Below, one piece after another: positions 25,470-33,631 of a stretch of 64,000 nucleotides of DNA. The notes beneath the pieces were generated by a model. The model was not told the origin of the DNA. It did no database searches and was given only the letters and a program-made list of their open reading frames with translations. The stretch covers positions 5,022,001-5,086,000 of the forward strand of contig NZ_CP065997.1 in NCBI RefSeq assembly GCF_016127315.1. Direction: 5' to 3'. The stretch comes from Achromobacter deleyi (GTDB taxonomy: Bacteria; Pseudomonadota; Gammaproteobacteria; Burkholderiales; Burkholderiaceae_B). The translations under genes were made by a program, and so were the position numbers. Each line of letters begins with the position of its first letter. Positions within the stretch are counted from its first letter, which is position 1.

Positions 25470-26588
25470 TTATTCGGCCAGATAGGCGGGCGCGCCGATC
25501 TCGATGATCTGCTCTTCGCTCAGCGTGCGGTGCCAGTACGAATACAGCACCTGCCGGTCGGCGGGCAGGCCCAGATCGTGGCGCAGATAGCGGTGGATGG
25601 CGCGGAACGCCTTGTGCTCGCACCCGCCCCAGAAGAAGGCGTCGTCGAGCGCGTTTGGCCATGACACCGCGCGCACCGCGTCCGGCAGCAGCGTGGTGGC
25701 GCCAGCGGGCGCGCCATCGCGGTGCAGCCAGCGCAATGCGATGCCGGCGGGCGCGGCCAGCGGCAGTTCCTCGCTGGCGTCGCGCACTTCGATGAAGGCG
25801 TGGCCGCGCGTGTCGGCCGGCAGCGATTCAAGGATGCGGGCGATGCCGGGCAGACCGGTTTCGTCGCCCGCCAGCACATGGAACGAGGCCGGCTTGGGGC
25901 CGCCGGCCGCGGGGCCGACGACGCCGACGCGGTCGCCCGGCACGGCCGCCTGCGCCCACCGCGTGGCGGGCCCGGCATCGGCGTGCAGCGCGAAATCGAT
26001 GGTCAGCGCGCCCGCGGCCGGATCGATGGCGCGGATGGTGTAGACGCGGGTCGGCATCTTGCCGCCGGGCCAGGTGACGCGGCCGTGGCCGTCCAGCATC
26101 GGCCAGGCGACGTCGGCGTCGCCCTTGGGCGCGAAGATCAGGCGGCAATGCAGCTGGTCGGCGCGATCCAGATGGGCCAGGTCGACGCCTTGCAGCACGA
26201 TGCGGCGCAAGTGCGGCGTCAGGTCGCGCACCGAGGCCACGCGCAGGATGCGCAGATCGTCCAGCGGCGTCAGGCCGCCGGCGTCGCCGCGCCACTGGAT
26301 GTCGAGCCGCTCCTGCGCGGCGATGAAGCCGATCGGGCCGGCCAGCGCGTGCTTCATGCGGTTCAGGGCGGCGGGGTTTTCGGCCTCGACCTGGATGTGC
26401 AGCGCGCCCGGGCGGGCTTGCAGGGTGGCGTGCCCGAAGGGCGCGGTGACGATGTGCTGGTCGTGGTCGGCCTGCACGCTCATGTCGTGCGTGGCGATGG
26501 CCGCCAGGATCGGCTCGAGATAGTCGGCCAGCTTGGGAAAGGCGATGATGGCCGACGCCGTACAGGACGGCGTGGAGGGCTTGGACAA
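25470..26588 (-). CDS. Siderophore-interacting flavoprotein reductase with N-terminal DUF2218
   Basis: The 372-residue cytoplasmic protein has an N-terminal DUF2218-like domain (about 10-95), an FAD-binding domain (with MPTRVYTIR) and a C-terminal SIP domain (FFWGGCEHKAFRAIHRYL). Such enzymes reduce ferric siderophores to release iron. The start is a TTG at 26588, decided by a strong CAGGAG 7 nt upstream; there is no nearby ATG. It follows the binding-protein gene by 3 bp, making it the third gene of an iron-uptake operon. Confidence 0.85.
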   Translation of the reverse strand: MSKPSTPSCTASAIIAFPKLADYLEPILAAIATHDMSVQADHDQHIVTAPFGHATLQARPGALHIQVEAENPAALNRMKHALAGPIGFIAAQERLDIQWRGDAGGLTPLDDLRILRVASVRDLTPHLRRIVLQGVDLAHLDRADQLHCRLIFAPKGDADVAWPMLDGHGRVTWPGGKMPTRVYTIRAIDPAAGALTIDFALHADAGPATRWAQAAVPGDRVGVVGPAAGGPKPASFHVLAGDETGLPGIARILESLPADTRGHAFIEVRDASEELPLAAPAGIALRWLHRDGAPAGATTLLPDAVRAVSWPNALDDAFFWGGCEHKAFRAIHRYLRHDLGLPADRQVLYSYWHRTLSEEQIIEIGAPAYLAE

Positions 26589-26591
26589 GAT

Positions 26592-27707
26592 TTACTCCTG
26601 GAGGGAGACCCACAGCGGGCCGTCGATCGGCTCCTGCAAAAAGCGGCGATTGATCGTCGCCAGGGTCTCGGCGGGGTCGAAGTCGGCAAAGCGGTCGGGA
26701 TGCAGCCACTTGGCGGCGGCCTCGACGAAAAGCGGATTGAACGGCGCGACCGTGATGAGGCCGGTCCAGATGCCGTGCACGCGCCCCTGGCGCACGCTGG
26801 GCAGCGCGGAAAAACCGGTGCGGGCCACCAGGCGCCGCAGGCCGGCGCGGCCCTGGGCCGGGTCGATGCCGGGACCGATGGCCGGGCGTCCGCCCGAGAC
26901 CCAGCCGCCGCCCGAGGCGATGTAGACATCGTGTGGCGTGGCCAGCAGGTATTCGAGCTGCAGCTTCTGGTACCAGGGCGCGGTCACGCCAGGCAGGCTC
27001 TGGCCGCCGGCCAACGCCAGCAGCTCGCCCCAGACCTGCTTGCCGGCAGCCCAGCAGCAGTCGTCGGGCGTGGATTGCACTTCCAGGTAGGTGGTCACCG
27101 GTTTGGCGCCGGCCAGCCGCCGCGCCACCTCGGCCAGGCGTTCGTCGGCGAAGGCCGAATAGGCCGCGGCCCGGTCGCCGGCATCGAGGATGTCGCCCCA
27201 CATGCCCAGGTTGCGGTGCAGCGTGTCGATCGGGCCGGCCCCGGCGGGCGCGACGGCGTTGCTGGCGACATCGCTGAAGGCCACCGGGATGCCCAGCGCG
27301 GCCAGGCGCTGGAGCAGGCCGCTGGCGCCGTCCTGGGGCGCCATGAAGGCGCTGGCCACCACCAGGTCGGGCGCCAGGTTGACGATGCCTTCCAGCGAGA
27401 TCGTGGTGGGCGCCTGCTTGCCGATCACGGCGATCGGCCGCTTGCGCTCGAAGCGCGCCTGCAGCGCGTCGCTGTCGATGCGGTCGGCGGCGGCCCAGCC
27501 CACCACCAGTGACGCCGGATCGGGGTGCAGCAGCGCCATGGTGAGGATGTCGCGCGCCTCCAGTAGCACGATGCGGCGCGGCGCGGCGGGCAGCCGCAAG
27601 GTGCGTCCGGACATGTCGGTCAGCGTGCGCGGTTGGCTGGCAAGGGCGGGCAGGGCGCCGCCCAGTCCGGCCAATGCGAGTCCCGCGCAGAAGCGGCGTC
27701 GATCCAT
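26592..27707 (-). CDS. Ferric-siderophore substrate-binding protein (FecB/FhuD type)
   Basis: The 371-residue periplasmic protein has a Tat-like N-terminus (MDRRRFCAGLALAGLGGALPALAS). Its lobes show the class III binding-protein markers (RRIVLLEARDIL, APDLVVASAF, and a long linker helix). It should pass ferric siderophore from the outer-membrane receptor to an ABC permease, but no permease or ATPase genes are present here. AAGGA precedes the ATG. It is 10 bp after the TonB receptor gene and 3 bp before the reductase. Confidence 0.85.
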   Translation of the reverse strand: MDRRRFCAGLALAGLGGALPALASQPRTLTDMSGRTLRLPAAPRRIVLLEARDILTMALLHPDPASLVVGWAAADRIDSDALQARFERKRPIAVIGKQAPTTISLEGIVNLAPDLVVASAFMAPQDGASGLLQRLAALGIPVAFSDVASNAVAPAGAGPIDTLHRNLGMWGDILDAGDRAAAYSAFADERLAEVARRLAGAKPVTTYLEVQSTPDDCCWAAGKQVWGELLALAGGQSLPGVTAPWYQKLQLEYLLATPHDVYIASGGGWVSGGRPAIGPGIDPAQGRAGLRRLVARTGFSALPSVRQGRVHGIWTGLITVAPFNPLFVEAAAKWLHPDRFADFDPAETLATINRRFLQEPIDGPLWVSLQE

Positions 27708-27717
27708 GGTCAGGTCC

Positions 27718-29868
27718 TTACCAGCGGTAGCTCAGGCCGGCGATGATCTGGCGGCCGTTGCCGTACTGGCAGAAATAGTCGGAGCTGCAGCTGGAATAGT
27801 AGGTCTTGTCGAACAGGTTGTTGATGTTCAGGCGGCCTTCCAGCCCCTTCAGGCTGGGGATGGTGGCGCCGAAGTCGTAGCGCAGCGCGGCGTCGATCAG
27901 GGTGTAGCCATCGGCCTTCACCTTGTTGGCGTTGTCGGCGTAGCTCGAGCCCACCGTGCGCACGCCGGCGCCGACCTTCAGGCCTTCCAGCGCGCCGGAA
28001 CCGAAGCGGTAGTTGGCCCACACCGAACCGTAATAGGTGGGCACCGCCTGCGGCCGCTTGTCGTTGTTGGCCTCGACCGCGGCCTGCGTGACTTTGGTGT
28101 CCAGCAGCGTCAGGGCGGCGATCAGCTCCAGGTTGGAGGTGACCTGTCCGCGCGCCTCGAATTCCAGGCCGCGCGAGCGGATGCGGCCGTCCTGGGTATT
28201 GAAGCCGAAGGTGTCCGGCACCAGCGCGGCGCGCTGGCGGATGTCGAACGCCGACACCGTGAACAGCGCATCCACGCCGGTCGGCTGGTACTTCAGGCCG
28301 ACCTCGTATTGGCTCGCCTTGCTCGGCACGAACGGCGCGCCGCTCGAATTGACGCCGACATTGGGCTCGAACGAGGTGGCGTAGCTGACGTAGGGCGCGA
28401 GGCCGTTGTCGAACAGGTACAGCAGGCCGGCGCGGTAGCTGGTCGCTTCGCTGGACTGGTTGGTGCTGGACCTGGCCAGGCGGTTGTCGGAATCCTGTTC
28501 GGTCCAGTCGTGGCGCACGCCCAGCAGCGCCCGGAAGCCGCCGAAGCGGAACTGATCCTGCACGTAGGCGCCGGTCTGGCGCAGCGTCTGGCCGCTGTCG
28601 ATGATGGTCATCAGCGGGCCGATCGGCTGGCCGTACTGCGGATTGGTGACATTGAGGGACGGCGCCGGCCCCCAGTTGTATTGCCAGTTGCTGCGGGTGT
28701 GCTGGTAGTCGATGCCGGTCAGCACGGTGTGCTGCACCGCGCCGGTGGCGAAGTCGATCTGGGCCTGGTTGTCGAGCGCGACGCCCTTGACGTCCTCGAT
28801 CGAGCGCAGCGCCTGGCGCGCGATGGTGCCGTCGGCGGCCAGCGGCGCGGCCATCTGCAGCGAACGGAAATCGACGTCGACGTCCGAGTAGCGCAGGCGC
28901 GAGCGCAGCGTCAGCGCCGGGCTGACGCGGTGCTCCAGCTGGTAGCCGATGCCGTGCTGTTCGCGCTCGAAGGCGTCGAACTTGGGGTCGCCCACGTTGA
29001 AGCGGCGGCCAAGATCGTCCTTGTACCGGGACGGCGCCAGGAACTTGGGATAGACCGAGTTGAAGTAGCCGCCGTCCGGATCCTTCTGGTAGTACGCGGA
29101 CAGCGTGAAGGTGGTGTCGGCGTTGGGCCGCCAGGTCAACGACGGGGCCACCGCGTAGCGGCTTTCGTGCACGCCGTCGTAGCGACTGTCGGCGTAGCGG
29201 CCGACCCCGGTCAGGCTGTACTGCAGCGTGCCGGCCTCGTTGACGGCGCCCTGGCTGCTGAAGCCGGCGCGGGCGCGGCCATCGTTGCCGCCTTCGAGCA
29301 GGATCTCGTGCGTGGCCTGGTCGGACGGCCGGCGGCTCACCTGGTTCACCAGGCCGCCGGGGCTGACCTGCCCGTACAGCAGCGCCGACGGCCCCTTGAG
29401 CACGTCGATGCGGTCGAGCAGATAGGGGGCGATGGCCGCTTGCGCGAAGGCCTGGCCGCGCGGCAGCTTGAGGCCGTCGAGGAAGTTGACGTAGTTGGTG
29501 GCGGTGCCGAAGGCGCCGAAGCCGCGCAGGAAGACCGAGTCGTAGCGTGAGTTGGTGTCGCGGTCGGACAGCACGCCGGCGGTGTAGCGCAGGGCTTCGC
29601 TGACGGTCTGCGGCGCCTGGTCGTCAAGCTGCTTGCGGGTGATGGTGGAGATCGACTGGGCCGTCTCGAGCACCGGGGTGCCGGTCTTGGTGGCCGACGT
29701 GGTGGTCGGGAGCAGGATGCGGTCGCTGCTGTCGGCCGGGTCGGCGGACTCGCCCTTGACCACCACCGGACTGAGTTGCACTGCTTCCTGCTGCGCCTGG
29801 GCCGCGCCGGCCGCCAGCAAACCAGAAACCGCCCCGAGGATCACGGCTTCCCGGACATCAATCGCCAT
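27718..29868 (-). CDS. TonB-dependent siderophore receptor
   Basis: The 716-residue outer-membrane protein has a signal peptide, a TonB-box-like region near QLSPVVVKGE, a plug domain (PQTVSEALRYTAGVL, LRGFGAFGT, VLKGPSALLYGQVSPGGLVNQVSRRP) and a 22-strand barrel ending in aromatic W. It lacks the N-terminal STN signalling domain, so it is a plain transporter. It leads an operon with a binding protein and reductase. A Fur-like site lies upstream at 29898-29916. The siderophore is unknown, possibly a ferrichrome/aerobactin-like hydroxamate. Confidence 0.9.
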   Translation of the reverse strand: MAIDVREAVILGAVSGLLAAGAAQAQQEAVQLSPVVVKGESADPADSSDRILLPTTTSATKTGTPVLETAQSISTITRKQLDDQAPQTVSEALRYTAGVLSDRDTNSRYDSVFLRGFGAFGTATNYVNFLDGLKLPRGQAFAQAAIAPYLLDRIDVLKGPSALLYGQVSPGGLVNQVSRRPSDQATHEILLEGGNDGRARAGFSSQGAVNEAGTLQYSLTGVGRYADSRYDGVHESRYAVAPSLTWRPNADTTFTLSAYYQKDPDGGYFNSVYPKFLAPSRYKDDLGRRFNVGDPKFDAFEREQHGIGYQLEHRVSPALTLRSRLRYSDVDVDFRSLQMAAPLAADGTIARQALRSIEDVKGVALDNQAQIDFATGAVQHTVLTGIDYQHTRSNWQYNWGPAPSLNVTNPQYGQPIGPLMTIIDSGQTLRQTGAYVQDQFRFGGFRALLGVRHDWTEQDSDNRLARSSTNQSSEATSYRAGLLYLFDNGLAPYVSYATSFEPNVGVNSSGAPFVPSKASQYEVGLKYQPTGVDALFTVSAFDIRQRAALVPDTFGFNTQDGRIRSRGLEFEARGQVTSNLELIAALTLLDTKVTQAAVEANNDKRPQAVPTYYGSVWANYRFGSGALEGLKVGAGVRTVGSSYADNANKVKADGYTLIDAALRYDFGATIPSLKGLEGRLNINNLFDKTYYSSCSSDYFCQYGNGRQIIAGLSYRW

Positions 29869-29897
29869 TTCAACACCTGTTGCAAATGAAAAGAAAT

Positions 29898-29916
29898 CTC
29901 AATTGCAATCATCATC
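29898..29916. promoter_or_regulatory. Fur-box-like site
   Basis: On the minus strand the sequence starts GATGATGATTGCAATTG and matches 11 of 19 positions of the Fur consensus by eye. It is 30 bp upstream of the siderophore receptor ATG in an AT-rich patch. Iron repression of the operon is therefore likely. Confidence 0.5.
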
Positions 29917-30078
29917 ACATAAACGGGACGGTAACGTCCAGTTAATTTGGAAAAAATAAAACCCTTGACGCCCGTCTCTGCGGGGTGATAACGGGACTTT
30001 TGCGTTTGGTTGTTTGCCGTGCGGCGCCCGCTGGGGGACAATGGCGGCCATCAAGACTGCCACCCACGGACCGATTGG

Positions 30079-30780
30079 ATGACCACCACCCAGCCCAGCA
30101 AGACCGCCACCCCCGCCCGCCGCATCGCCGCGCCGTCGCCCGCCGGCGAGACGGCGCGCAAGGCGCCGGGCGGGCGGCCGACCCGGGAAGCGGCGGCGCA
30201 GCTGGAGCGCCGCATCCTCGAGGTCGCGGCCGAGCTGTTCGCCGCGCAGGGCTACGCCGCGACGTCGATGGAGCAGGTGGCCGAGATCTGCAAGGCGGGC
30301 AAGGACACGCTGTATCGCCGCTACGCCTCCAAGGCCGCGCTGTTCGGCGCGTTGATGGACACGTTCCGCGGCGCGATCGTCGAGGAACTGAACGCCTGTA
30401 TGGCTGAAGCGGGCGCGCCCGAGCAGCGCCTGCGCCGCTACGCGCGCGCCTTGCTGGACATCAACCTGCGTCCGCAACTGGTGGCGCTGAACCGCGTGGC
30501 GCTGGGCGAGGCCTTGCCGGCCAAGGGCGTGCAGCCCACCCCCGGCGCCGACGATCCCTTCCTGCGGCGCCTGGCCGATATGGTGACCGAGGCGCAGGCG
30601 GCCGGGACGCTGGGCGGCGGCGACGCCGCGTTCATCGCCGAGCAGCTGCTGTACGCCACCTCGATCAAGCCGCTGGTCGCCACCATGCTGGGCGAGACGC
30701 GCTTTGCCGATCCGGCGGCGCAGCAGGATTACTTCGACCGCGCATGGGACCTGTTCATGCGCGGCGCCGCGCCGGGTTGA
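30079..30780 (+). CDS. TetR/AcrR-family regulator
   Basis: The 233-residue protein has a low-complexity N-terminal tail of about 45 residues, then a TetR helix-turn-helix (ILEVAAELFAAQGYAATSMEQVAEICKAGKDTLYRRYASKAALFG) and a C-terminal ligand domain of the AcrR C-type. It is divergent from the siderophore operon and is only 5 bp from a methyltransferase gene downstream, with which it is probably co-transcribed. The effector is unknown. Control of the methyltransferase is as likely as control of iron uptake. Confidence 0.83.
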   Translation: MTTTQPSKTATPARRIAAPSPAGETARKAPGGRPTREAAAQLERRILEVAAELFAAQGYAATSMEQVAEICKAGKDTLYRRYASKAALFGALMDTFRGAIVEELNACMAEAGAPEQRLRRYARALLDINLRPQLVALNRVALGEALPAKGVQPTPGADDPFLRRLADMVTEAQAAGTLGGGDAAFIAEQLLYATSIKPLVATMLGETRFADPAAQQDYFDRAWDLFMRGAAPG

Positions 30781-30784
30781 GGCC

Positions 30785-31393
30785 GTGTCCAATCCCTTGT
30801 CCCGCGACGTGATGGCGCTGTACCAGGCGCATGCGGCAGCGTTCGAGCGCGACCGCGGCGCCGCGTTGATCGAGCGCGCCTGGCTGGCCGATTTCCTGGC
30901 GGCGTTGCCGACGGCCGCGCCGCGGGTGCTGGACATCGGCTGCGGCACCGGCGTGCCGATCGCCGGCCACCTGATCGAACACGGCTGCCGGATTACCGGC
31001 GTCGATAGTTCGACCGCATTGCTGGCGCGCGCCGCGGCGCGCTTTCCCGAGCAGGCGTGGATCGCCGCCGACATGCGCCAGCTGCCTTGCGCCGGGCCGT
31101 TCGACGGCCTGATCGCGTGGCACAGCTTCTTCCATCTGTCGCCCGAGGACCAGCGGCCCATGTTCGCGCAGTTCCGGCGCCTGGCCGCGCCGGGCGCGGC
31201 GCTGATGTTCACCAGCGGCACGACGCTGGGCGAGGCCATCGGCCAGCTCGACGGCCAGCCGCTTTATCACGGCAGCCTGGACAGCGCCGAATACCGCGAG
31301 CTGCTCGCCGCCAACGGCTTCGAGGTATTGCGCCACGTCGAATGGGACGCCGCTTGCGGCAACGCGACGGTGTGGCTGGCCAGGCGGACCTGA
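30785..31393 (+). CDS. Class I SAM-dependent methyltransferase
   Basis: The 202-residue protein has SAM motif I VLDIGCGTGVPIAGHL, an acidic loop ITGVDSSTALL and a later FDGLIAWHSFFHL, typical of small-molecule methyltransferases. The GTG start at 30785 is set by TGAGG immediately upstream, 4 bp after the TetR stop. Coupling to a TetR gene suggests a regulated detoxification or modification pair, by inference. The substrate cannot be read. Confidence 0.8.
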   Translation: MSNPLSRDVMALYQAHAAAFERDRGAALIERAWLADFLAALPTAAPRVLDIGCGTGVPIAGHLIEHGCRITGVDSSTALLARAAARFPEQAWIAADMRQLPCAGPFDGLIAWHSFFHLSPEDQRPMFAQFRRLAAPGAALMFTSGTTLGEAIGQLDGQPLYHGSLDSAEYRELLAANGFEVLRHVEWDAACGNATVWLARRT

Positions 31394-31419
31394 GCCAGGC
31401 GGTGCGACGGGCCGTCAGG

Positions 31420-31995
31420 TCATAGATGCGGATCGCGCAGGATCGCCCGGATCCTGAGGAAGGCGTAGGCGGCGCAGCCCAGCGCGATCAGCACCACGAG
31501 CCAGGCATACGCGTTCTTGCGCTGCTTGGTGGACCAGGCTCTATCGTAGGTGGCCACCGGATCCCACAACACCTTGCCGTCCATCTGGCGCAGCCCATAA
31601 ACCCTGATGGGCACGTGCACGCTGAACATCTGGCCCTCGTAGACGTTCTTCAGGTCGTCCGGCTCGCGGTCGGTCAGCAGTTCCAGGGTCCGTGGCAGGA
31701 CGAGGCCGGTCACAACGGCGCCCGCCTCGAACGCCACGTCGGGATAGTCGTTCGAGAAATAGCAAAGGGGCCTGTAGCCGCTGTTCTGCCGGGAGCCGGC
31801 GGTCCGCGAGTAGGGGCATACGGCCAACTTGTCCACGCGCACGGCGATGGCGTGCAGCGTGGCGGGATCGGGCGGCAGGTACGCCCTGTTCGCGGCGTCG
31901 AAGAGATCGCGGGACAAAATCAGTAGCATCAGGCAGAGGAACAGCGCACTTAGCGGGCGCTTGAAGCGCGCCTTGATCTCGCTCCATTCGCTCAT
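31420..31995 (-). CDS. Hypothetical membrane protein with two end spans
   Basis: The 191-residue protein has one transmembrane segment near the N-terminus (SALFLCLMLLILS) and one near the C-terminus (AWLVVLIALGCAAYAFL), with an extracytoplasmic domain between. The domain contains two cysteines (VCPYSR and LCYF) that could form a disulfide. The ATG at 31995 follows GAGG; a GTG at 32037 is also possible. The topology resembles DUF3592-type proteins, but I do not assign it. Confidence 0.6.
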   Translation of the reverse strand: MSEWSEIKARFKRPLSALFLCLMLLILSRDLFDAANRAYLPPDPATLHAIAVRVDKLAVCPYSRTAGSRQNSGYRPLCYFSNDYPDVAFEAGAVVTGLVLPRTLELLTDREPDDLKNVYEGQMFSVHVPIRVYGLRQMDGKVLWDPVATYDRAWSTKQRKNAYAWLVVLIALGCAAYAFLRIRAILRDPHL

Positions 31996-32052
31996 CGGTG
32001 TGGCCTCGTAGCGCGGGGGGTTGCGGTAGTCATGCACATCCTTGGTTCAGGC

Positions 32053-33012
32053 TCAAGGCCTCTTCGATTGCCGTATTGTAGGTGGCGGGTGTATGCGAGC
32101 GAATTCGGGCGGCGCATGCAGCGCCATCAGTTCCGCCACCCAGTCGATGAACACCCGCAGCTTGGCGCTGACGTGGCGGTTGGGCGGAAAGGCGATGTAC
32201 AGCGGCATCGAATCCAGCCGCCAATCCTCGAACAACGGCGTGAGCTCGCCGCGCGCGGCATGCTCGCGCGCCATGTAGTCGGGTAGCCACAACACGCCCA
32301 TGCCCGCCAGGCCCGCCGCCAGATAGGCGTTGCCGTCATCCACCGCGACCACGTAGCGGCCGTGCACATGGACGCGCTCGTCGCCGCGCCGCATGGCGTA
32401 GGGCAGGGGCTTGCCGCTGCGCGACCAGAGGAAGCCGACGATGCGGTGGTGGCTGTCCTCGAGATCGCGCGGATGGCCGGGCGCGCCGGCCCGCTGCAGG
32501 TAGGCGGGCGCGGCATAGACGCGCAATTGCAGGTCGCCGACGCGCCGCGCCATCAGTGATTGGTCGGTCAGCTCGCCGCCGCGCACCACGCAGTCGACGT
32601 TCTCGCCGATCACGTCGACGATGCGGTCGCTCACGCCCATATCCAGCTGGATGTCCGGGTAGCGCGCATGGAAGGCGGGCAGGGCGGGCACCAGGATCAT
32701 GCGCGCCAGCGGGCTGGGCACGTCGACCCGCAGGCGGCCGCGCGGCACGGACGCGGCGCCGGACAGGCTGGTCTCGGCGTCGTCCATGTCGGCCAGCAGC
32801 CGCAGCACGCGTTCGTAGTACACAGCGCCGTCGGCGGTGACGTTGACCTTGCGGGTGGTGCGGTTGAGCAGGCGCACGCGCAGCCGCGCCTCGAGCTGCT
32901 GCACCAGCTGGGTGACGCTGGTCTTGCTCATGTGCAGCGTGTCGGCCGCCTTGGTGAAGCTGCCGGTTTCCACCACCCGGGCGAAGGCCTGCATTGCGTC
33001 GAAACGGTCCAT
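32053..33012 (-). CDS. LysR-family regulator
   Basis: The 319-residue LysR protein starts MDRFDAMQAFARVVETGSFTKAADTLHMSKTSVTQLVQQLE, a subgroup common as local regulators in beta-proteobacteria. TGGAG lies 5 nt before the ATG at 33012. The C-terminal domain is a standard LysR substrate-binding fold. It is divergent from a RidA-family gene. An LTTR-type palindrome sits in the spacer at 33036-33054, making the RidA gene the probable target. Confidence 0.87.
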   Translation of the reverse strand: MDRFDAMQAFARVVETGSFTKAADTLHMSKTSVTQLVQQLEARLRVRLLNRTTRKVNVTADGAVYYERVLRLLADMDDAETSLSGAASVPRGRLRVDVPSPLARMILVPALPAFHARYPDIQLDMGVSDRIVDVIGENVDCVVRGGELTDQSLMARRVGDLQLRVYAAPAYLQRAGAPGHPRDLEDSHHRIVGFLWSRSGKPLPYAMRRGDERVHVHGRYVVAVDDGNAYLAAGLAGMGVLWLPDYMAREHAARGELTPLFEDWRLDSMPLYIAFPPNRHVSAKLRVFIDWVAELMALHAPPEFARIHPPPTIRQSKRP

Positions 33013-33035
33013 CGCCACTCCAGGGATCAGGGGAT

Positions 33036-33054
33036 TGTTTGCATTTTACAAACA
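33036..33054. promoter_or_regulatory. LysR-type operator in the LysR/RidA spacer
   Basis: TGTTTG (33036-33041) and CAAACA (33049-33054) are perfect inverted arms with a 7-bp centre, containing a T-N11-A core. It lies 24 bp from the LysR start and about 95 bp from the RidA start, as expected for an autoregulatory LysR site. Confidence 0.6.
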
Positions 33055-33149
33055 GTGATGGACAGGCTTGCCCGTTTATCGGCGGCGGCGCCGTCCGTAC
33101 AGTGACTGCATCATCAATACGGGCCGAGGCCCGGGACAGGAGTACTTGA

Positions 33150-33548
33150 ATGGCAACGCGTGATGTGGTTTTTCCGGCCGGGCGCCAGGCGCTGTACGAG
33201 CGCAACCGCTATTCGCCGGCGGTGCGGTCGAACGGCTTTCTGTTCGTGTCGGGCCAGGTGGGCAGCCGCGAGGACGGGTCGCCCGAACCCGATCTGGAGG
33301 CACAGGTGCGGCAGGCGTTCGACAACCTGAACGCGATCCTGAAGGCGGCGGGCGGCAGCTTCGAGGACGTGGTCGACGTGACCGTGTTCATGGTGGATCC
33401 CGCGGCCAAGTTCGAAACCATCTGGAAGGTGGTGCCGGAATACTGGGGCCAGGCGCCGCATCCGACCCTGACGGCGGTCGGCGTGACCTGGCTGTACGGC
33501 TTCGATTTCGAGATCAAGGTGATCGCGAAGCTGCCGCAGGACGGCTAG
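33150..33548 (+). CDS. RidA/YjgF-family protein
   Basis: The 132-residue protein has the RidA core: FLFVSGQVG, a central NLNAILKAAGGSFEDVVDVTVFM stretch and the C-terminal PTLTAVGVTWL. The arginine typical of true enamine/imine deaminases (in an R-x-A-V-x-V-like C-terminal motif) is not seen, since the corresponding stretch reads TLTAVGV. It may be a non-archetypal Rid subgroup. ACAGGAG precedes the ATG. It is likely controlled by the divergent LysR gene. Confidence 0.83.
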   Translation: MATRDVVFPAGRQALYERNRYSPAVRSNGFLFVSGQVGSREDGSPEPDLEAQVRQAFDNLNAILKAAGGSFEDVVDVTVFMVDPAAKFETIWKVVPEYWGQAPHPTLTAVGVTWLYGFDFEIKVIAKLPQDG

Positions 33549-33567
33549 CCGCGCCTGGAGACGGCCC

Positions 33568-33612
33568 AAAAAGCGACGGGGCAGGCCGGCATAAGCGCCG
33601 GACCTGCCCCGT
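33568..33612 (-). terminator. Intrinsic terminator for the 33632-35173 gene
   Basis: ACGGGGCAGG (33576-33585) and CCTGCCCCGT (33603-33612) form a 10-bp perfect stem, with an inner CCGGC/GCCGG. On the minus strand it is followed by a short T-run (plus-strand AAAAA at 33568-33572). It lies 20 bp after the stop of the minus-strand gene. Confidence 0.7.
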
Positions 33613-33631
33613 TGTACGTGCAGAGGCGGGA

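Noticed and set aside
25722..27512. 596-residue open frame on the plus strand across the siderophore genes
   Set aside because: It is antisense to two well-supported genes, rich in Arg, Gly, Gln and Val, with no family motif. Long antisense frames are common in G+C-rich DNA.
27190..29550. 786-residue open frame antisense to the siderophore receptor
   Set aside because: It mirrors the receptor's codon pattern and has no start signal or domain.
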